A stretch of DNA of 64,000 bases from Pelecanus crispus (taxonomy: Eukaryota > Chordata > Aves > Pelecaniformes > Pelecanidae), in contig NC_134651.1 of NCBI RefSeq assembly GCF_030463565.1, positions 13,838,734 to 13,902,733 on the forward strand, given 5' to 3'. Under the pieces are notes generated by a model, which did not search any database, was not told the DNA's origin, and saw nothing but the letters and a program-made list of their open reading frames with translations. Position 1 is the stretch's first letter. Each line of letters starts with the position of its first letter. Both the position numbers and the translations under genes were made by a program. Shown piece by piece: positions 35,880 to 49,589 of the stretch.

Positions 35880-36069
35880 CTGCAATAGCTTCATAGAGGC
35901 CAGCCTTATATTCCAGGTACTCATGCTCCTCAAATCTCTGCGGTCCCTCGCACATGATCTGGCAATCTTCATCCTCGGAGTAGTACCCTTTCAGCGCACG
36001 CTCCAGGAAGTCAATGGCCAGCTCATACTCCTCCTTGTCATAGTGCCTTACCCCGGCACTGTAGTCCTC
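35880..36069 (-). CDS. P3H2: P3H2 exon 3 (TPR-like region, CxxxC)
   Basis: 190 bases encoding residues 50-112 and the first base of D113. It reads EDYSAGVRHYDKEEYELAID, a TPR-type helix, then an acidic loop, C85-QIM-C89, and FEEHEYLEYKAGLYEAIA. The repeats mediate protein contacts in the family; in P3H1 the equivalent region binds CRTAP. The partner of P3H2 is not inferable here. Confidence 0.98.
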
Positions 36070-37029
36070 CTGCAAAGTAGGTAGGCAGAAAACAAGACTG
36101 TGAGCAGGCTATGCTGCTCGGCCCACAGCATCCTGCCCTTGCCAGCTGCAGGTGATTTTCAAAAGAAGGTACAAGCAGGCAGGAGTAGAATGATCCCCCC
36201 GGTACCTACCAGACATAAGCGGTTGTACCAAACAAAGTTTAAGCCATCAATGGACTTTTGGACCAGTGGAACCTCGTAAACCTGCCTAAATGCTTTTCTG
36301 AACATTTCCGTACCTAGGGCATTCTCAGTGCCGCTGCTGGATTACGCATTATGTGAAAAACCAGTCCTTTTCTCTGTTTTAACTGAGAACTGCCAACTGT
36401 TTCTCTGTTGGGTAGGAACCCAACAGCACTGAATGCCAAGGGAAATGACTGCACTTGACCCAGGCAGATCTGTCTTAGAACCTCCATTAACTACACCAAA
36501 TGGCCACTTCTCCTTCCTTGTGTCTTGTGAAATCAGAAAGTTGGGGGTGGCCCTGGCATTTGTGTTGGCCTTTCACTTTGGGGAGGTAGAAAGAGCTGAC
36601 ACTCTTCTGCCTGCCACCCTGTACCCTCACCAGCACAGTTATTCATGTGCATGTACCCTGCCCAGGTGGGAGAACCCAGCTCAAAAGAAACACAAGCGAG
36701 CCAAGATCTGTTTGTCAGTGCCCATGGAGGCATCCATCAAAGCTGCCCGCTGGTGTGTGTTCACAGCCACCGATTACCCTAGAGTTCCCTGAAAAGAAGG
36801 ACCATGTTGGGGATGTAGCCATCAAGCAAACAGCAGAGAGTGCCTTGAAAAAGCAGGAGCTGGCTTGCCTTAAAGGAAAGCGCTGAAAGGGAGAGCTTGT
36901 TTTGCTGTATTGTAATACAGACCTCAGCAAGAACCTCCCCATTCATAGACATGGTCTCTTGGCCTCCTACACTTCTTCTCTCCAGACTGCCTGACATTGA
37001 ACCTGGGCACCTCTTTAGCTCAGACTCAC
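36070..37029 (-). other. P3H2: P3H2 intron 2
   Basis: 960 bases, no coding content seen. Confidence 0.9.
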
Positions 37030-37176
37030 CATGTGCTGCTTGGCCTCCCGGTCAATCAAGCTGACCTTCCCTGCTGTGGTCTTGTAGTTCTCAATGTCCT
37101 GCTGTATCTCCATGTGCTCAGGGTTTGCCATGAAGAAGGTGTGAGCTGCATTTGCTGCCTCCTCCAGCTTGTTCAG
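37030..37176 (-). CDS. P3H2: P3H2 exon 2 (first exon in the window)
   Basis: 147 bases, phase 0 at both ends, 49 residues. It opens LNKLEEAANAAHTFFMANPE and closes LIDREAKQHM. It appears two residues shorter than recalled human exon 2 in the loop before DREAK. Two in-frame ATG codons are present: one at 37129-37131 (MANPEHM) and one at 37111-37113 (MEIQQ). The second matches the start of the short human P3H2 isoform and would give 525 residues, against 527 in human. The first methionine is a valine in human. Confidence 0.97.
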
Positions 37177-38326
37177 CTGTAACAAGGTAAGAAAGACCAG
37201 CTGAGTTGGTGATGTAGGACAGTGAACACAGCAGTTTATGCTGCGCCCCGACACGTATACCTCTGACACCCTTTTGACACCACCGGGCTGGGCAGCGATG
37301 GGATAACCAAGGAAAACCTGAATGCAGAGGCTAAGGAAAACAGCTGAAATGAGAGGAAAGCCCAGTGTAAGGGAAATCGGAAGAGCCGGAGTTCCTGAGA
37401 GCCAGACAGGTCCCTTAATCTGTCTGCAACATGGTCTACTGGTGATGGGGTCCAGCCTCTTTTCCAGCTGCACATCCTCAGCTACTCCAGCCCCCTGCAC
37501 AGCCCTGGATGGAGACATGCTCTCATGAGATATGAGACAGAGAGAGGATGGGAAAGCAGCTGCTGATACTGCTCTCTCTACAAGCGTTGGAGGCTGAGAT
37601 ATGTCCAGGCTAAGGGCTTCTGCTTGTAAATGGGGACTTGGGGCCATCTATTAAGCTCAGCTCTGCATAGGCAGACTCTGCTGATAGTGCCAGAGATATA
37701 AAGAGGAGTTTATCTTGGTATATCAAGTTACTTTGGATTTAGACATTCAGAACCCAGATAAGACATTAGTTTCACCCTGAAGAAAGCCTCCTAAACAAAC
37801 AGAAATACTAGTGCTAAACACACCCACAGCAGCTGCTGGCAGTGCAGGGAGCAGGACAGATGTTCAGGTGAAACATCTGCATGACCTAGTAGGAGAGAGG
37901 TCACTTCCATGGCTAATGCACTTGCTCCTGAAAGAAAGCCAACACCACTGAGTACCAGCAAGGTGCAGAGTCAGGCCCCTGGGATACCTCTGCAGGCTGA
38001 GCAGGCTCACCCAAGCTTGTTAGCCAGGACCAGGCTAATGCTACCCCTGGCAAGGCTGTGTCCAAGTGTTTTCCTTGATAGCAAAGCCCACACTGAGCCC
38101 CGTGCCCCTGCTGCTAGGCTCCTCCTGAGGCACTGGAGCCAGCAAGCTCAAGCGTGTCTACACTACACTGCTGTCATGGTATGGCAGCTCACCTGAAGAA
38201 ACCTGCACACTTACCCACCGGACAACCCGACCGGCAAAATGACAGGAACTGAAAAAGAGACCTGCAGAGAAGCATGAGCTTCACACCCTGTTATCCTACA
38301 CCTGGGGCAGGGCAGAGAGGCCATGA

Positions 38327-38345
38327 GAGGTGAGGTGAGGTGAGG
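38327..38345. repeat. (GAGGT)n short tandem repeat
   Basis: Almost four copies of GAGGT within P3H2 intron 1. Confidence 0.9.
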
Positions 38346-39424
38346 CCATGGCTGCCCTCAAAACCCTGCTCATCTCTGGGAGACAACAGCGGCTTCCTTT
38401 GGGCTCCTTAACACTGGATTAATACTTGGATGCACTTAATGAGCATCAACTATAGCTTGCCTTTCAGCCAAGCCATGAGAAACACCAAAAACCTCTTTCA
38501 GTGAGCCCTGTGAACTGCCTAGTACCCTGCATTTCTTGGGGGCTCAGAGAGGTCATACAAACACTCACCACCAGCCAGGCATATAATAAATAGTTTCATC
38601 TCTGACATATGATTATCTTCAGAGATGTGGCTGAACTGTCAGTTGTCTGAGCAGCCACCTCATCAGCAGGTTGCTTGTTACCTCTGCAGAATTGTTTGCA
38701 ACCATCTTTAAAATTAAAATACACATCCAGTTAACACATGAACTCTTGTTGAACCAAGTGGGATTGACATCTGGGTGAAGTCATGGGGCCTTCTCCTCGA
38801 GGGATGCCCCTGCATACGTATATGCTACAGCAATTTTGCATGCGCGGCTTATGAAAGCTTTGTGGTGAAATACTAAGGGAAAAAAACGTGAAGGATTTGC
38901 TCAGGTCACTCAGTTGCAGCAACAGTATGGCAAAAAGTCTTTTTTTATGCCAAACACTGCTCTGAGATGGAATAGCCAGCATGGTGCAAGAGCAACAGCT
39001 TCGACTCAGCTGGACGAGAAGAGTCCCCCTGGAAGCACCGAGCCCGCACCAAATCACTTGGCAAATCTGTTCCTATTTGGAAAGTGGAGCTGTCTGCCAG
39101 CGTTAATAAAATACTCCAGTTGTTTAATTGGCAGAATGGTGCCTCCTTTCCTACCGCACATAAAGCTTGGCAAGACTCAGGAAACTACAGAGTGAAGACA
39201 TGCACTATTTTTGCAAGGTAACCTTCCCTAATGGTGTGGACGGAGCGTGTTTCGGCTGCCGAGGAAGCAGCCAGAGCCCTTTGAATCTCCACTCTCAAAC
39301 ACAGTTTCCAAGTGGCAAGTATTAAAAAAATTACTGTACCAGGTTTCCTTTGGCTTTTCCTCAAAACAAGGTGGAATTAGAAAGTGCAGCAAGCTGCTGA
39401 AAACAATTTTTGCATTAAAAAAAG

Positions 39425-39444
39425 GAGATAGATAGATAGATGAT
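39425..39444. repeat. (GATA)n microsatellite
   Basis: About four GATA units followed by a broken one, in P3H2 intron 1. Probably length-polymorphic. Confidence 0.9.
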
Positions 39445-41294
39445 AGTGATTGGGAGCCCAGCTTAAAGGTGTGGGAAGCAGGGAAGATGGGGAGCACAGC
39501 AGGACACACACTGAGCCTCCTGGCACACAGCGAATCCCCCAGAGAAGCGCCCCGCGCTTTCATCTGGGCTGTTTAGATTAGGATGAGTGCAAACACAGTC
39601 TGCAGAGCAAACAAGGGGGCTACCCTGAGTCAAACAGTGGCAAGTGGAGACATCACAGCTGTTGGAAATCACTGGCTGAGCTTGTCAGGGATGCCTGCGT
39701 GGTTCTGATAGGGAGACATTGAATGGGAGCAGACACCCAAATCTATCAAGGGGTTTGTGAAATTGGCACTTTTATATCAGACGAGCCGTTCCAGACACAC
39801 TCTCACGTTGCTTGTTGGGGCATGAAGACATTTTGAAGCAGGTGCCTGGATACTTGAAGAGCTTTTGGAGGAAAAGACCAACCATTGCCGCAGGGCCGGA
39901 CCCACACCAGGCGGGTGCTCTCCTAAATCCTGTCTGCTGCTCTGCTGTTCCAGCACAGCCAAAATTGTCTGTCCAGTTCCCAGAAAGGCCAGGGCAGAGC
40001 TGGCCAAAAAACCACGCATGAATACCCCTGAAAGGAAGATGAAAGCTCCGGTCAGACGGCATCTCAGCCTGATCCCCAGATCTGCCCTTTGAACACCAAA
40101 GCAATGCCCACAGAAACGCAAAAAATTTGCCTTGTGTAAACTTCAGAAGGTTTTCAAGATTAGCTCTGTCCTGACAACATATGCAGGGAAGCCAGCTTTT
40201 ACTGCAAAAACAAGATCTATTCCAGTCCTTCACCTGGAGTTTTCCTAAGGACACCACTCTCCAGCACAACCCCTTGGCTTCCCAGCAGGTGAGCAAAATG
40301 ACTGTAAGAATTTTTTATCCAGGACAGCACAAAAAAACCCCAAACCCCTTCAGTATAGAAATATTTTTTTTTAAAAAGACATTCCTATTCAGAAACATAC
40401 TTCCCATATTGAAAAAGCTCGTCTCAACATAATCCCATTCTGGAAAAGCTCATTGCAGCTGGGCAGCATCTGATACAGGATAAAGGAGTGACCAGAGCAT
40501 CTCACGATAGGAATTTTCAGGTCATGCTGAGTGTAGGTGGGACTGCCACTGCAGCCGGTAATTAGAGAGGTCGAGATGGGGCAAGAAGTTTGTTGGAGAC
40601 TCATGAGCTGCTGACCTGATCCAGAGCACTGCTATTAAGCCACTATTTGAGCTACTCAGGAGAATTCCATTCTTCCACACCACACCACAGATTTCTATTC
40701 ACAGGCAGCATCTTGCCTGTGCAGACTTAAAAGGGACCAAATGCATCTCAGCCATGGAACTGGTTCCTCAAGACGCAAGCTGCAATAGTCTGTTGTGGGA
40801 TGTTCTTTTTTCCTTTGGTTCTAGATCCTTTTCAGAAAGCTGTCAAAAACTGTCACAGACCCTAGGATGGGCTTAGTTCTTCCTGGATAAAATCCACCCC
40901 TGCGAGATAGGAAGACTCTGATTTCTAGACACAACAGAAAATCCTTTTTCCATCCTTGAAACAAGGCTCATACTGTGTCTAGTCCTGCTGGCTCTTCACA
41001 GCAGAGATGACCTTTGGATTTTGCTAACTGCACTCAAAGCAGAACATTTCAACTCAACAGTTTTCAATTTATCAAGTCCCATATTTGCCTTAGAAACATT
41101 CAAGTAACGTAAGTAACACAAAGAAGCCAACAGCTGCTAAGTTTTGGGGAGTTTTAAGTGGATGCTTGTATATAAAAGCAAATTCCTAACTAGTAAGACA
41201 CATTCAGAGACTAGCACTGACATTAATCATGAAACACTCTGGGGAAACTTTTGCCAAAACACTCTGAATTCGCAAGGAGCAGGATATTTTGGTG

Positions 41295-41470
41295 TTTAAA
41301 GGTCTGGACTGGGACTCAAGACACCTGGACTCAGTTCCTGGCCCTGTCACAATCTCACTGTGCAGCCATTGGAAAAAAACATTTTGTTTTCTTTGTGCCT
41401 GTTTTTCCATTGTTTTAAACGAATAACAATAAAAATAATAGCGTTTCTCCCACAGGGTAATAATTTTGTT
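41295..41470 (+). repeat. Ancient CR1-L3/MIR-like retroposon tail
   Basis: Successive blocks follow the shared tail of CR1-L3 and MIR elements in order: ggactgggactcaagacacc, cagttcctggccctgtcac, a ctttgtgcctgtttttcc block, an aataacaataaaaataat block, and ctcccacagggtaat. The order and spacing make the call fairly firm although identity is low. Orientation is +, antisense to P3H2. Confidence 0.65.
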
Positions 41471-42731
41471 TGTTTACATGGCAAGCAGCTCAGGGACCAT
41501 AAGCATATGCAAGCATGTAACACAAAGGGATTCTGATCTTTGTACAACCATCACTGAATGAAAATCAGCAAGGAAAAAATGACAACTGTAGAAGCACAGC
41601 CTTAGTATATGCTCTAAGGTCTGCTTGTTCACCCCACGGGAATGAGATCGCTGGACTGTCGCTGCAGCTTTGCACCAAACCCTGTGTATTTCAGCCAGAG
41701 GACACACGAAAACAGAAAAACAGCACTGAGAGAGCCCCGGGAACACCCTGCCCATTTTGATCTTACCATGCCAAAGGCTAGAGCCAAGAAGGGGAAAACA
41801 CAACATTTAAGTGCTTCTGGGTTTTGATGCTGAAAAGTTATTTTTTCCTCATTCAAATGTTAGGAGTGTTTCATTGCACAGAAAAACAGGAAAATTGTTT
41901 TAAGCAGAAAAACCTCAGATTAAAGAATTCCAGCAAATTGCAAATGCTCAGTTTCCTTCCCATCTGGGACAGTGCTCGCCTCGACTTCAATGGGACTGCG
42001 ACTTCCAACCTGCAGTAGTGGCTTGGATTAGGGAGGCAGTTGAGAAAATCCTTTATGGAGCTTTCATGGGCTGCATGGTGAAACACATAATAAAATGTTA
42101 ACAGTCCCTTAGTAGTTCATTGTCATTCTTGTACCTGTCAAACTATGTATCAGCCAGTAAACTCTGTGTCAAGCAATCTAATTTGTACCTGTAGGGCAAC
42201 TGTCACCAACCTGCCATGGTTAGGAAGTAAACTGTCTTGTTGGAATACATCTAACTTGCTGTTTGATTTTATCACCACTTCGGCTGCTGCATCCCTCAAA
42301 GAGAAAAACAGAGGGATCACCTCACCGCTAATGCCCACCCGAAAACAGCTCAGACTGGCTCAGCTCCACGTGCAGGCACGTGCTCTGAATTCACACTTGC
42401 CCGCACTATTTGCCGAAGAATGAATTCTTACCAAAGTCTCTCTTGTGCCAAGATGCTCAGCTAGCTTGCATGAACCCCTAGCCCCTTCACTAGGGGATAC
42501 ACCACACAACAGCACCGTGGTTTTAGCTACAATGACCCTAAACTTGCAGTCCTTCAAGTTTGCACTCTGGTGCTTGGCAGTGGGGATAAAGAAGTGGAAC
42601 AGGCATCGTGCCAGGTCTGTGAGACGAGCATTGCGCAGGTTTACAGTCTGCTCTCCCAGGCAGGGGCATGGTGCACCGTACCATCGCCGCTTTGCTTATG
42701 TTGAATACTGACATAGTGCCGTTTATGGGGG

Positions 42732-42764
42732 GAGCAGCTGTAGCCAGAACATCTACAGCTGCTC
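42732..42764. repeat. Perfect 12-bp inverted repeat (hairpin) with two E-boxes
   Basis: gagcagctgtag at 42732-42743 and ctacagctgctc at 42753-42764 are exact reverse complements separated by 9 bases. Each arm contains the E-box CAGCTG. The stem is too short for a microRNA precursor. It lies in P3H2 intron 1. Confidence 0.9.
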
Positions 42765-45700
42765 AGGTGCTCCCAGCTCACCCTGCAGTTTTCATGGCAA
42801 AAACAAGAATAAAAGAGGTCCAAAAGTCAGAGGATTTTAGAGAGAATGTAGCCAAAGCAATATTGATTCTGACTGCCTGAGACAAGGGGTCACAGGGCAT
42901 GATATAACCAAGACCTCAGACTATTACTGATGATGAGTTCCCATTTCATTGAACGTATTATCAGGTATTGGCAACTGTCATGCATTCTCTGTGACTGTCG
43001 TAATCCAAACTGTTTCTATATTAAGGTATCTATCTTCAGCACCTAAGACATAATTTGAATTAAAACTTCTTTTTTGGGAGGGGAAGAGAAGTAAGGCTTA
43101 TACATTGGAAAATGTGTCAGATCCCTCAAAACTCCAGCATTTCTTGCCATGCCAAGACTGGACCCACCTGCACATAACCTCCATTAATTGCTGAGTGCAT
43201 GAGCCTGGCATGGAGCTTGTGAGAAAAAATTTCAAACCATTCAGCTGACCTAGAAACCAAAGTCTCAAATCTTCAGACAACTCCTGGTTTCCTGACAGAT
43301 ACTGGTTTTTTAAACTTTTCCATAGCTCCGCTGCTGCTGTGTTGTATCAAAGGCTTAGTGCACTGGGCTCTGCAGAGGAGGGAGGCTCTGGAGTCAGTAA
43401 GCACAGATAACAAGGGAAATAAAAGGTTCAGTGTCATGAAGGATTAATCTCATCATGTCTGCGCAGAGCTTACTGACTGGGCTAGTAGAAGCAAGTGGCA
43501 GTGAGATGGCTATAAATAGCATGTGACCTCATCTCAACTATTTTATTATTGCAAATATAGAAGGAAGAAATTCTCCAGAGAAGTTAATCAGGAAATTTTC
43601 CCTCTGCTGATGGGATCACACATTCACAGAAAGATGCTGGAGCTGTCTGCAACCCACATTGGCACCCACTGACCCCTCAGAAACACTATATCAGAGAGCA
43701 AGGTACGCATATGGCAGCAAAGGGCTTTAGCCAAGTGTAGGGAACAGGTACCAGGTGACGAAGATGTGAAACCTTTTAGTTCATTAACATACCATCCCCT
43801 GCTCTCCAAAGAGTTTACCAGTTCCTTGTCTTCCAACTCAAGATAAATAGGGTTGGTCCCCCCTCCTTGCTAATACTGTGACGGGGAGCGGTAGTGATGC
43901 CTTCCTGAAGGCTCCACATGCATCTTTTCAGAGGTCTTCTCCATTTTCAAAATGCAGACAACTTCCAGTGTGCTTTGGATGGTTCCTCTAAGACCACCCC
44001 AGCATGCCTCGCTGTGTGCTGCTGCTCACCAGTCACTCTAGTAGACCCAAATCCAAAACAGAAGAAATTTGGAGAACTGGCACAGGGAAAACTTCTCATG
44101 AGAAAGGAAACTTAGAAAGGATTTGGGTTTTTTTTGTTATTCCAACAAGCAATTTTTCAGTACACAAACATATGCGGATTGGTAGGTACATGGTCAAAAT
44201 AGCTGACTAGACGTTGAATCAGTCTCCAGAAAGTGGCAGATACTTGGAAATTTAAAACTAAACTGAACAAACCACTTCAAGATTCTTCATGGAACAAATT
44301 CTTTCAAATAACCAAGAGAGAAATCAGATTCCTAATGAATCTCTCACTTGGGCCATGCTGGCAGTATTTTACTTAAGTGTACACGTGTATGTGCCGAGCA
44401 GGCTGACTCCATCCCCCACCTGAAAAGGCCATTTTGCATCAAGAAAGCAAATTAGACTGAGACACTTCTTTCTTTCCCTCTCTGATATGCTCCTCTTAAA
44501 CTGTTCCCAAGCAAGTAAGGATGCAGATTTTCACACGTTTCTGGCTGTGCATTATATACTTCAGTGCACACAAGGTGTAGCAAATACTGCACAAGGAGCA
44601 GGGCATTACTCACAGCAAGGGACCTGGAAAACCACTTCCCAGCAGGAAAGGACCCTTCCCACATAAATCTAAACACACTGAGGCATCACAGGATTCATCT
44701 GCAGAGCAAGCAGTGGGGTTTACTGAATGTTCAATCTGACTGATTGTGAAAAACACCCTGAGCCAGATTTTGTCCTGTGTAAACACTCAGTTCTGTCTAA
44801 CATGCTCTGATGACAGCTAAGTTGTGTGGGAAACAGTATTTTCAACAAGGAAAAATTCCTAGAATATGCAGCGTGGGCTCTCCTGGCAAAAACCAAAACG
44901 CCTAGAAATGGGTTTTTAAAGCTTGGGCAAGAAACCCTTGTAGATGGGATTCTTCCCTCTGTGGCAGGACACAACAGCTGAGATCACAGACAGGAGCTGG
45001 CAGTACATGGATTTCGGCACGCTACTCCGTACAAAAAAAAAGTCCCTTCTATCAGCAGATAGCTGGCCCCCTCCCTCCAGCTGCAAACACATGATGGCCA
45101 CACCGCAGTCAGTGGTGCAAAACATCCTGCACCCTGGACCACGGGAAGTCTCTGAGCAGCTCTTCCAAAAGCTGTGTCTGGCTAGAATTGGGCTCCTTCT
45201 CTATTTTTAAGGATGCTAGCATAATTTGAAGGCTATGTAAGAGCTTCCCTTATAATTTTCCTTGGAAGAGGTGTGATGTATTCAGCCCTCAGGAATCTGT
45301 GCAGATGGTTACCCATGAGGCTCCTACACCCCAGAGTTTTCCTCAGTCAGGTAATTAGAGATGAGCCAGCGGCCCTTGGAGGTGAATAGCATGGGAGAAG
45401 CAATACACTTACAGGCTAATGGCAACAAGCAGTGCTAGATACTAGAAGGTGGGGGGTATAAAGCCAGCCAGGCTTTCCAGAGTGAAGGTTTTCTCATGCA
45501 TGTCTTTCCTCCGGTTGTTACAGCATCCCTGTGGCAGCCCCAGTTGTTGCACACCTGGGGAAGTGTCAGTCAAAGATTAGCCTGTGCATTTTAAGCGAAT
45601 GAAGTTGAGCAGCCGGAAACAAGCAGTACGTGACCCTCCCCTCCTCACAGACCACCAGCAAGAGTCCCGTGGGCCACAGCCTGTTAGACAAATAATGAGC

Positions 45701-48700
45701 TTTCATCTGATATATTGACTGATAACAGACAGAGAGGCAGGTGGTCCCCTGCAGAGAGTCCTGGAAATACCTGGGAGGAGAGAGGTGAATCTTGCTAACT
45801 CCACCGGCAAGGAGCAAGGGAGTCCTTTGCCCATGAGGGGAGGAAGGTCAAGGCAGGAATGCTTCCATCTGATTAAAGCTAAAACTGATCACATGCTTTT
45901 AGGGGAAAAACAGAACAAAACAAACTTGGCAGGCAGTTAAAAGGACTGGGGGGTGCATCATGTAAGCATGAGTCACAGGAGGAAGCAGACAGGGCACTCC
46001 CTCCAGCAGCAGAGATGCCATGGGAACATAGCAATATCCTACGTTTCCACAAAATCTTCCAACCTCAGGAACCCAAAGGCATTTGATTTGGGCCAGAAAC
46101 AAAGCAAACTCAACTGTGATGAAAGAACTGAAGTGGTGACACAGATGGAATGGGGGATGCTTGGGAGAGGATCACTGCATGATGCTTTTGCACACAGTCT
46201 TACAGTGTCTAAGATCCTGACACAAAGTATAATCCACAACACAGAGTCATCGGCACAGAAACAAACTTAATAGTTTTTATTCTAAGGAGGATGAAGGCCA
46301 AAGCACGCTGCAGCACGTCTCTATCAAAAGACTTCCCATCAGTAAAGGATTTCATTAAAACAATGGCAACACACAACATCCTCTCCCAGTGAGGGGATGA
46401 GAGTTATACTCATGTGACTGAATTGATTAACAAATACTACACAAGCGATGGTGAATAACCTGGGGGCTGCGCGTAACAGGCTGATGCCATCCATGTGCTT
46501 ACAAGAGTAAGGCAAAGCAGCTTTTTCTGGCAAACTTCTGGACATTGGTACTTCTGCCTGGAAAGGATCTATGGCATTTCTCTGGCATGTGTTGCAAGAA
46601 TGCAGTAATGCAAGTTGGAGACTGGACCCAAAATTAGCAGACCTGTCACATATTTTCTGTTTTCCAGATTCTGTGCTTTTCCTGCTTTTATGTATCTTCC
46701 CTCTCTGAGACCCATCAAGCAGCAGCTTTACAGTTTAGATGTGAATTTTCTCTAGCATCCTGCCTCCCTAGACATCGCAGCTAGTCCAGCTGCACTGGTT
46801 GATAACATCAGGCACTAGGGCAGACTCCTAACCAAGCTGTCTCCACATTGATATCGCTATAGAAATAATTACTAAAACACTTAAGAAAAACACAACAGAA
46901 AAATCCAAGGCACAGAGAAAAATTCTTACAGCAGAAACTTTCCTCCCTTTCCAGGGCTTAGCAATGGCTCAGCACCTTTTAAAAGAGTCAGACATGATGA
47001 GCTGTTGAATGCCCTCCGGGAGCCAAAGTTTCCTGTGAAAATGCGTATGTTTGTCTGCTGTTACTCAACATCATCCAAACAGTGACTCTGTGCCCCTAGA
47101 AAACGCCTTTCTGAGAGGACGTGCTGATTACTCACGACCATCCCAGAGCCAGGAAGCCACACTGATCTGGTAATAAAATGACACTCCTTTTTTGCAGCCC
47201 TTTTCTGATATAAATAAGAGTTTTGTCAAATGGCTTATCTAAACCCTGTCCCAAGCCTGAAGACTGCCTCTCCCTACCTTTTCCCTGAGCAATAAAAAGG
47301 TCATCTCCTACAGAAGGTACCGACTGACCCTAACAGTGATTATGGTCGGTTTATTTTATTAACACCAGAGCGTTTGTTTGAAAAGCAGAGTCCATAGCCC
47401 TGAGGGTGGACTGCAAACAGGACCATGCTATCTGAGAAAGAGGTTGTTATCTCCCTCTGCCCTGAGCCACGATGGGACAGCAAAGGGAGAAGCAAACAAA
47501 CCTTAAATCCCAAGGAGAAAACAGACTCATAGAATATTTATGCATCGTCCCCTCACACAAAATCCCTGACAGTCTTCAAGGAAATGTTTTTAATTACCAT
47601 GCTTTTTCCAGACACAATGTTTCTGGAATATCTTTTCCAGGGCTCAACGAATCATGACTTGCAACTGCTGAATGCTTGGAAACCATCGTGATGGTGATGG
47701 ACATTAGGGCACTGCAGATTTGATTAAATAAATCATCAGATCACCATTTCAATTCAACAAGCATGTTGCAAAGACTAAAGAAGATCTACAAATCAGGGGT
47801 GGGCTCTGTTGACTATGAGGGGAAATGACTGATGCCAAGGGGAAGCGAACTGAGTTTATGCCTTAGGTGACTTTGGAGAAAACTGCCATCTTTGAAAAGA
47901 AACTTGTATGCTGATCTGATAGATTCACCACTACTGGGCCAGCATTGAGGCACTGCATTTACTTTCTGCAAGGAAGCAATTCCTGTAGAGAAAGAGAGGG
48001 AAGTGAAAAAAATATCCATAGTTCTGCAATATAATCTCAGTTGGTCTGGAAAGCAAAGGACGGGTCTTACAAGGGGCACTACCTTTATGCACTGCCAAGC
48101 TAGTCCAGGCCAAAGGTTCATGTATCCCAGGAACCTTACTCCAGCAGTGGCCAGGGGTAGACACTTGTGGGCAGAGCGTAAGGACATGGCAGGTACACAG
48201 TGACCCTTGCACACAGGGTATCGTCAGCAAAAGCAGCAGCTTACAGGCTTCCTGAATCGGGATTTGCTTCTGGACCACTGTGCTTAAAAGCCGCTGATGG
48301 ACCTATCCTCTGGGGAGCTGTGTAATCCTTTCTGGAACACATTTATACAAACTGCAATAAATAAGGGATTTGGGAGATTTTTAAGACATCAGTGTATTAT
48401 TTTCACCAGAGTAGATGTGTGGCTGAGAAAGACCTACCACTAGGCTATGTTACAGTTTTCAGAAGATGTGGGGGTTACTGCAAAATGCACCTGCACACAC
48501 ATTTACACACCTGGAAGGCAAGAGCCATTGCAGCAGCACTGCAGACTTCCTCAGGTTCCTCCAACATTTGTAACACTAAAACTCCAAACCATCTGAGCAT
48601 AACAGTAATGGGTTTTCCCACAAAAATGCATCTTCTGAAAGAAGGCAGATGAAACAGGGCAGGGGAGGGAGGCCGCAACCCACCATCTCATCCAGGACAC

Positions 48701-49589
48701 TAAGAGCACATCAGGTCTCAAGGGTGCTCTCTTGGTGGGTAGGGTGAGTATGCTGACATGAGATGGACTGTGTTGATTTCACAGCATAGCAACTGCCGGA
48801 CGTGTTCTCAGCAAAATCTGACTCTGCAAACTCTGGAGGATAGGTCCTCTTTCTTAAGAGCTTCTGGCTGCTGCAGCTGAGGTTGACACATGGAACAAAA
48901 GCACACTGAAGAACCCACCTTCATGCACTTCCACCTTCAGTTTACCCAGCACTACTGAAGAAACATGTATTTCATTTGGAGAGGATGTAATTCTACCCTT
49001 GCAAATGTGACTCTTACCCTACTCCAGCTCCCCAAACTTTGATGAGCACTGTTACTAATTTGAGAGAGGAATTACTGGCTTTGAGAGAAGAGTAACACCA
49101 GTCTTCAGAATGACACCTCCAACACTCAGCCCAGGGGCATGTTACAGACAGCATCCACTGCTGCTCAGGCTCTTGGTGCAGCTCCAGCGTCTCCTGTGGA
49201 GTTATACCAGGGCGAATTTGGCTCATGCTTGAGTGAGCGAGGCCACATCCCACTTGGACAATTGCCTCCATACATGACACACACCACAAGTCTCAGCTGG
49301 ATTTGCCGCTTCTGAAATGAAAACACTTTGCTCGCTTTCCCCAGCCATAGCTTGGTAATCATTACTAAACACTTATCAACTAGACGGCCTTCATTTCCTG
49401 AGAGCCTGGACCTAATTACATCAGGAAACGCTCCGCTTTTTCTTCAGACACTGAGAAATGTTGGTTTCTGAGCCCTCCTCCTACAAAGTCAAACTTTGCT
49501 CTGATTAGTAGAGGGTAGGGGAGGGGAAAAAATGCAGTCAAATCTCAAAAGGCAAACTCCAGTGATTATTCACAGAGATGCCCTGGCTT

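Larger units (their letters stand above)
21445..37176 (-). other. P3H2: P3H2 gene, exons 2-15 (exon 1 outside window)
   Basis: Prolyl 3-hydroxylase 2 is a resident ER Fe(II)/2-oxoglutarate dioxygenase that converts proline to 3-hydroxyproline in Gly-Pro-Hyp sequences of collagens, notably type IV. Fourteen exons, all with GT-AG borders and compatible phases, join to 546 codons plus stop. Human P3H2 is about 708 residues, so exon 1 (about 160 residues: signal peptide and first CxxxC pairs) is missing. Layout, numbered from the first residue of exon 2: TPR-like region with CxxxC pairs at 85/89 and 121/125, a linker, then the dioxygenase domain from about 290 with iron ligands H418, D420 and H490 and 2-oxoglutarate-binding R500, and C-terminal KDEL. 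N-glycosylation sequons are at N298 and N387. Identity to recalled human P3H2 and the TP63 neighbour favour P3H2 over P3H1 or P3H3. In humans, loss of P3H2 causes high myopia. Confidence 0.97.
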
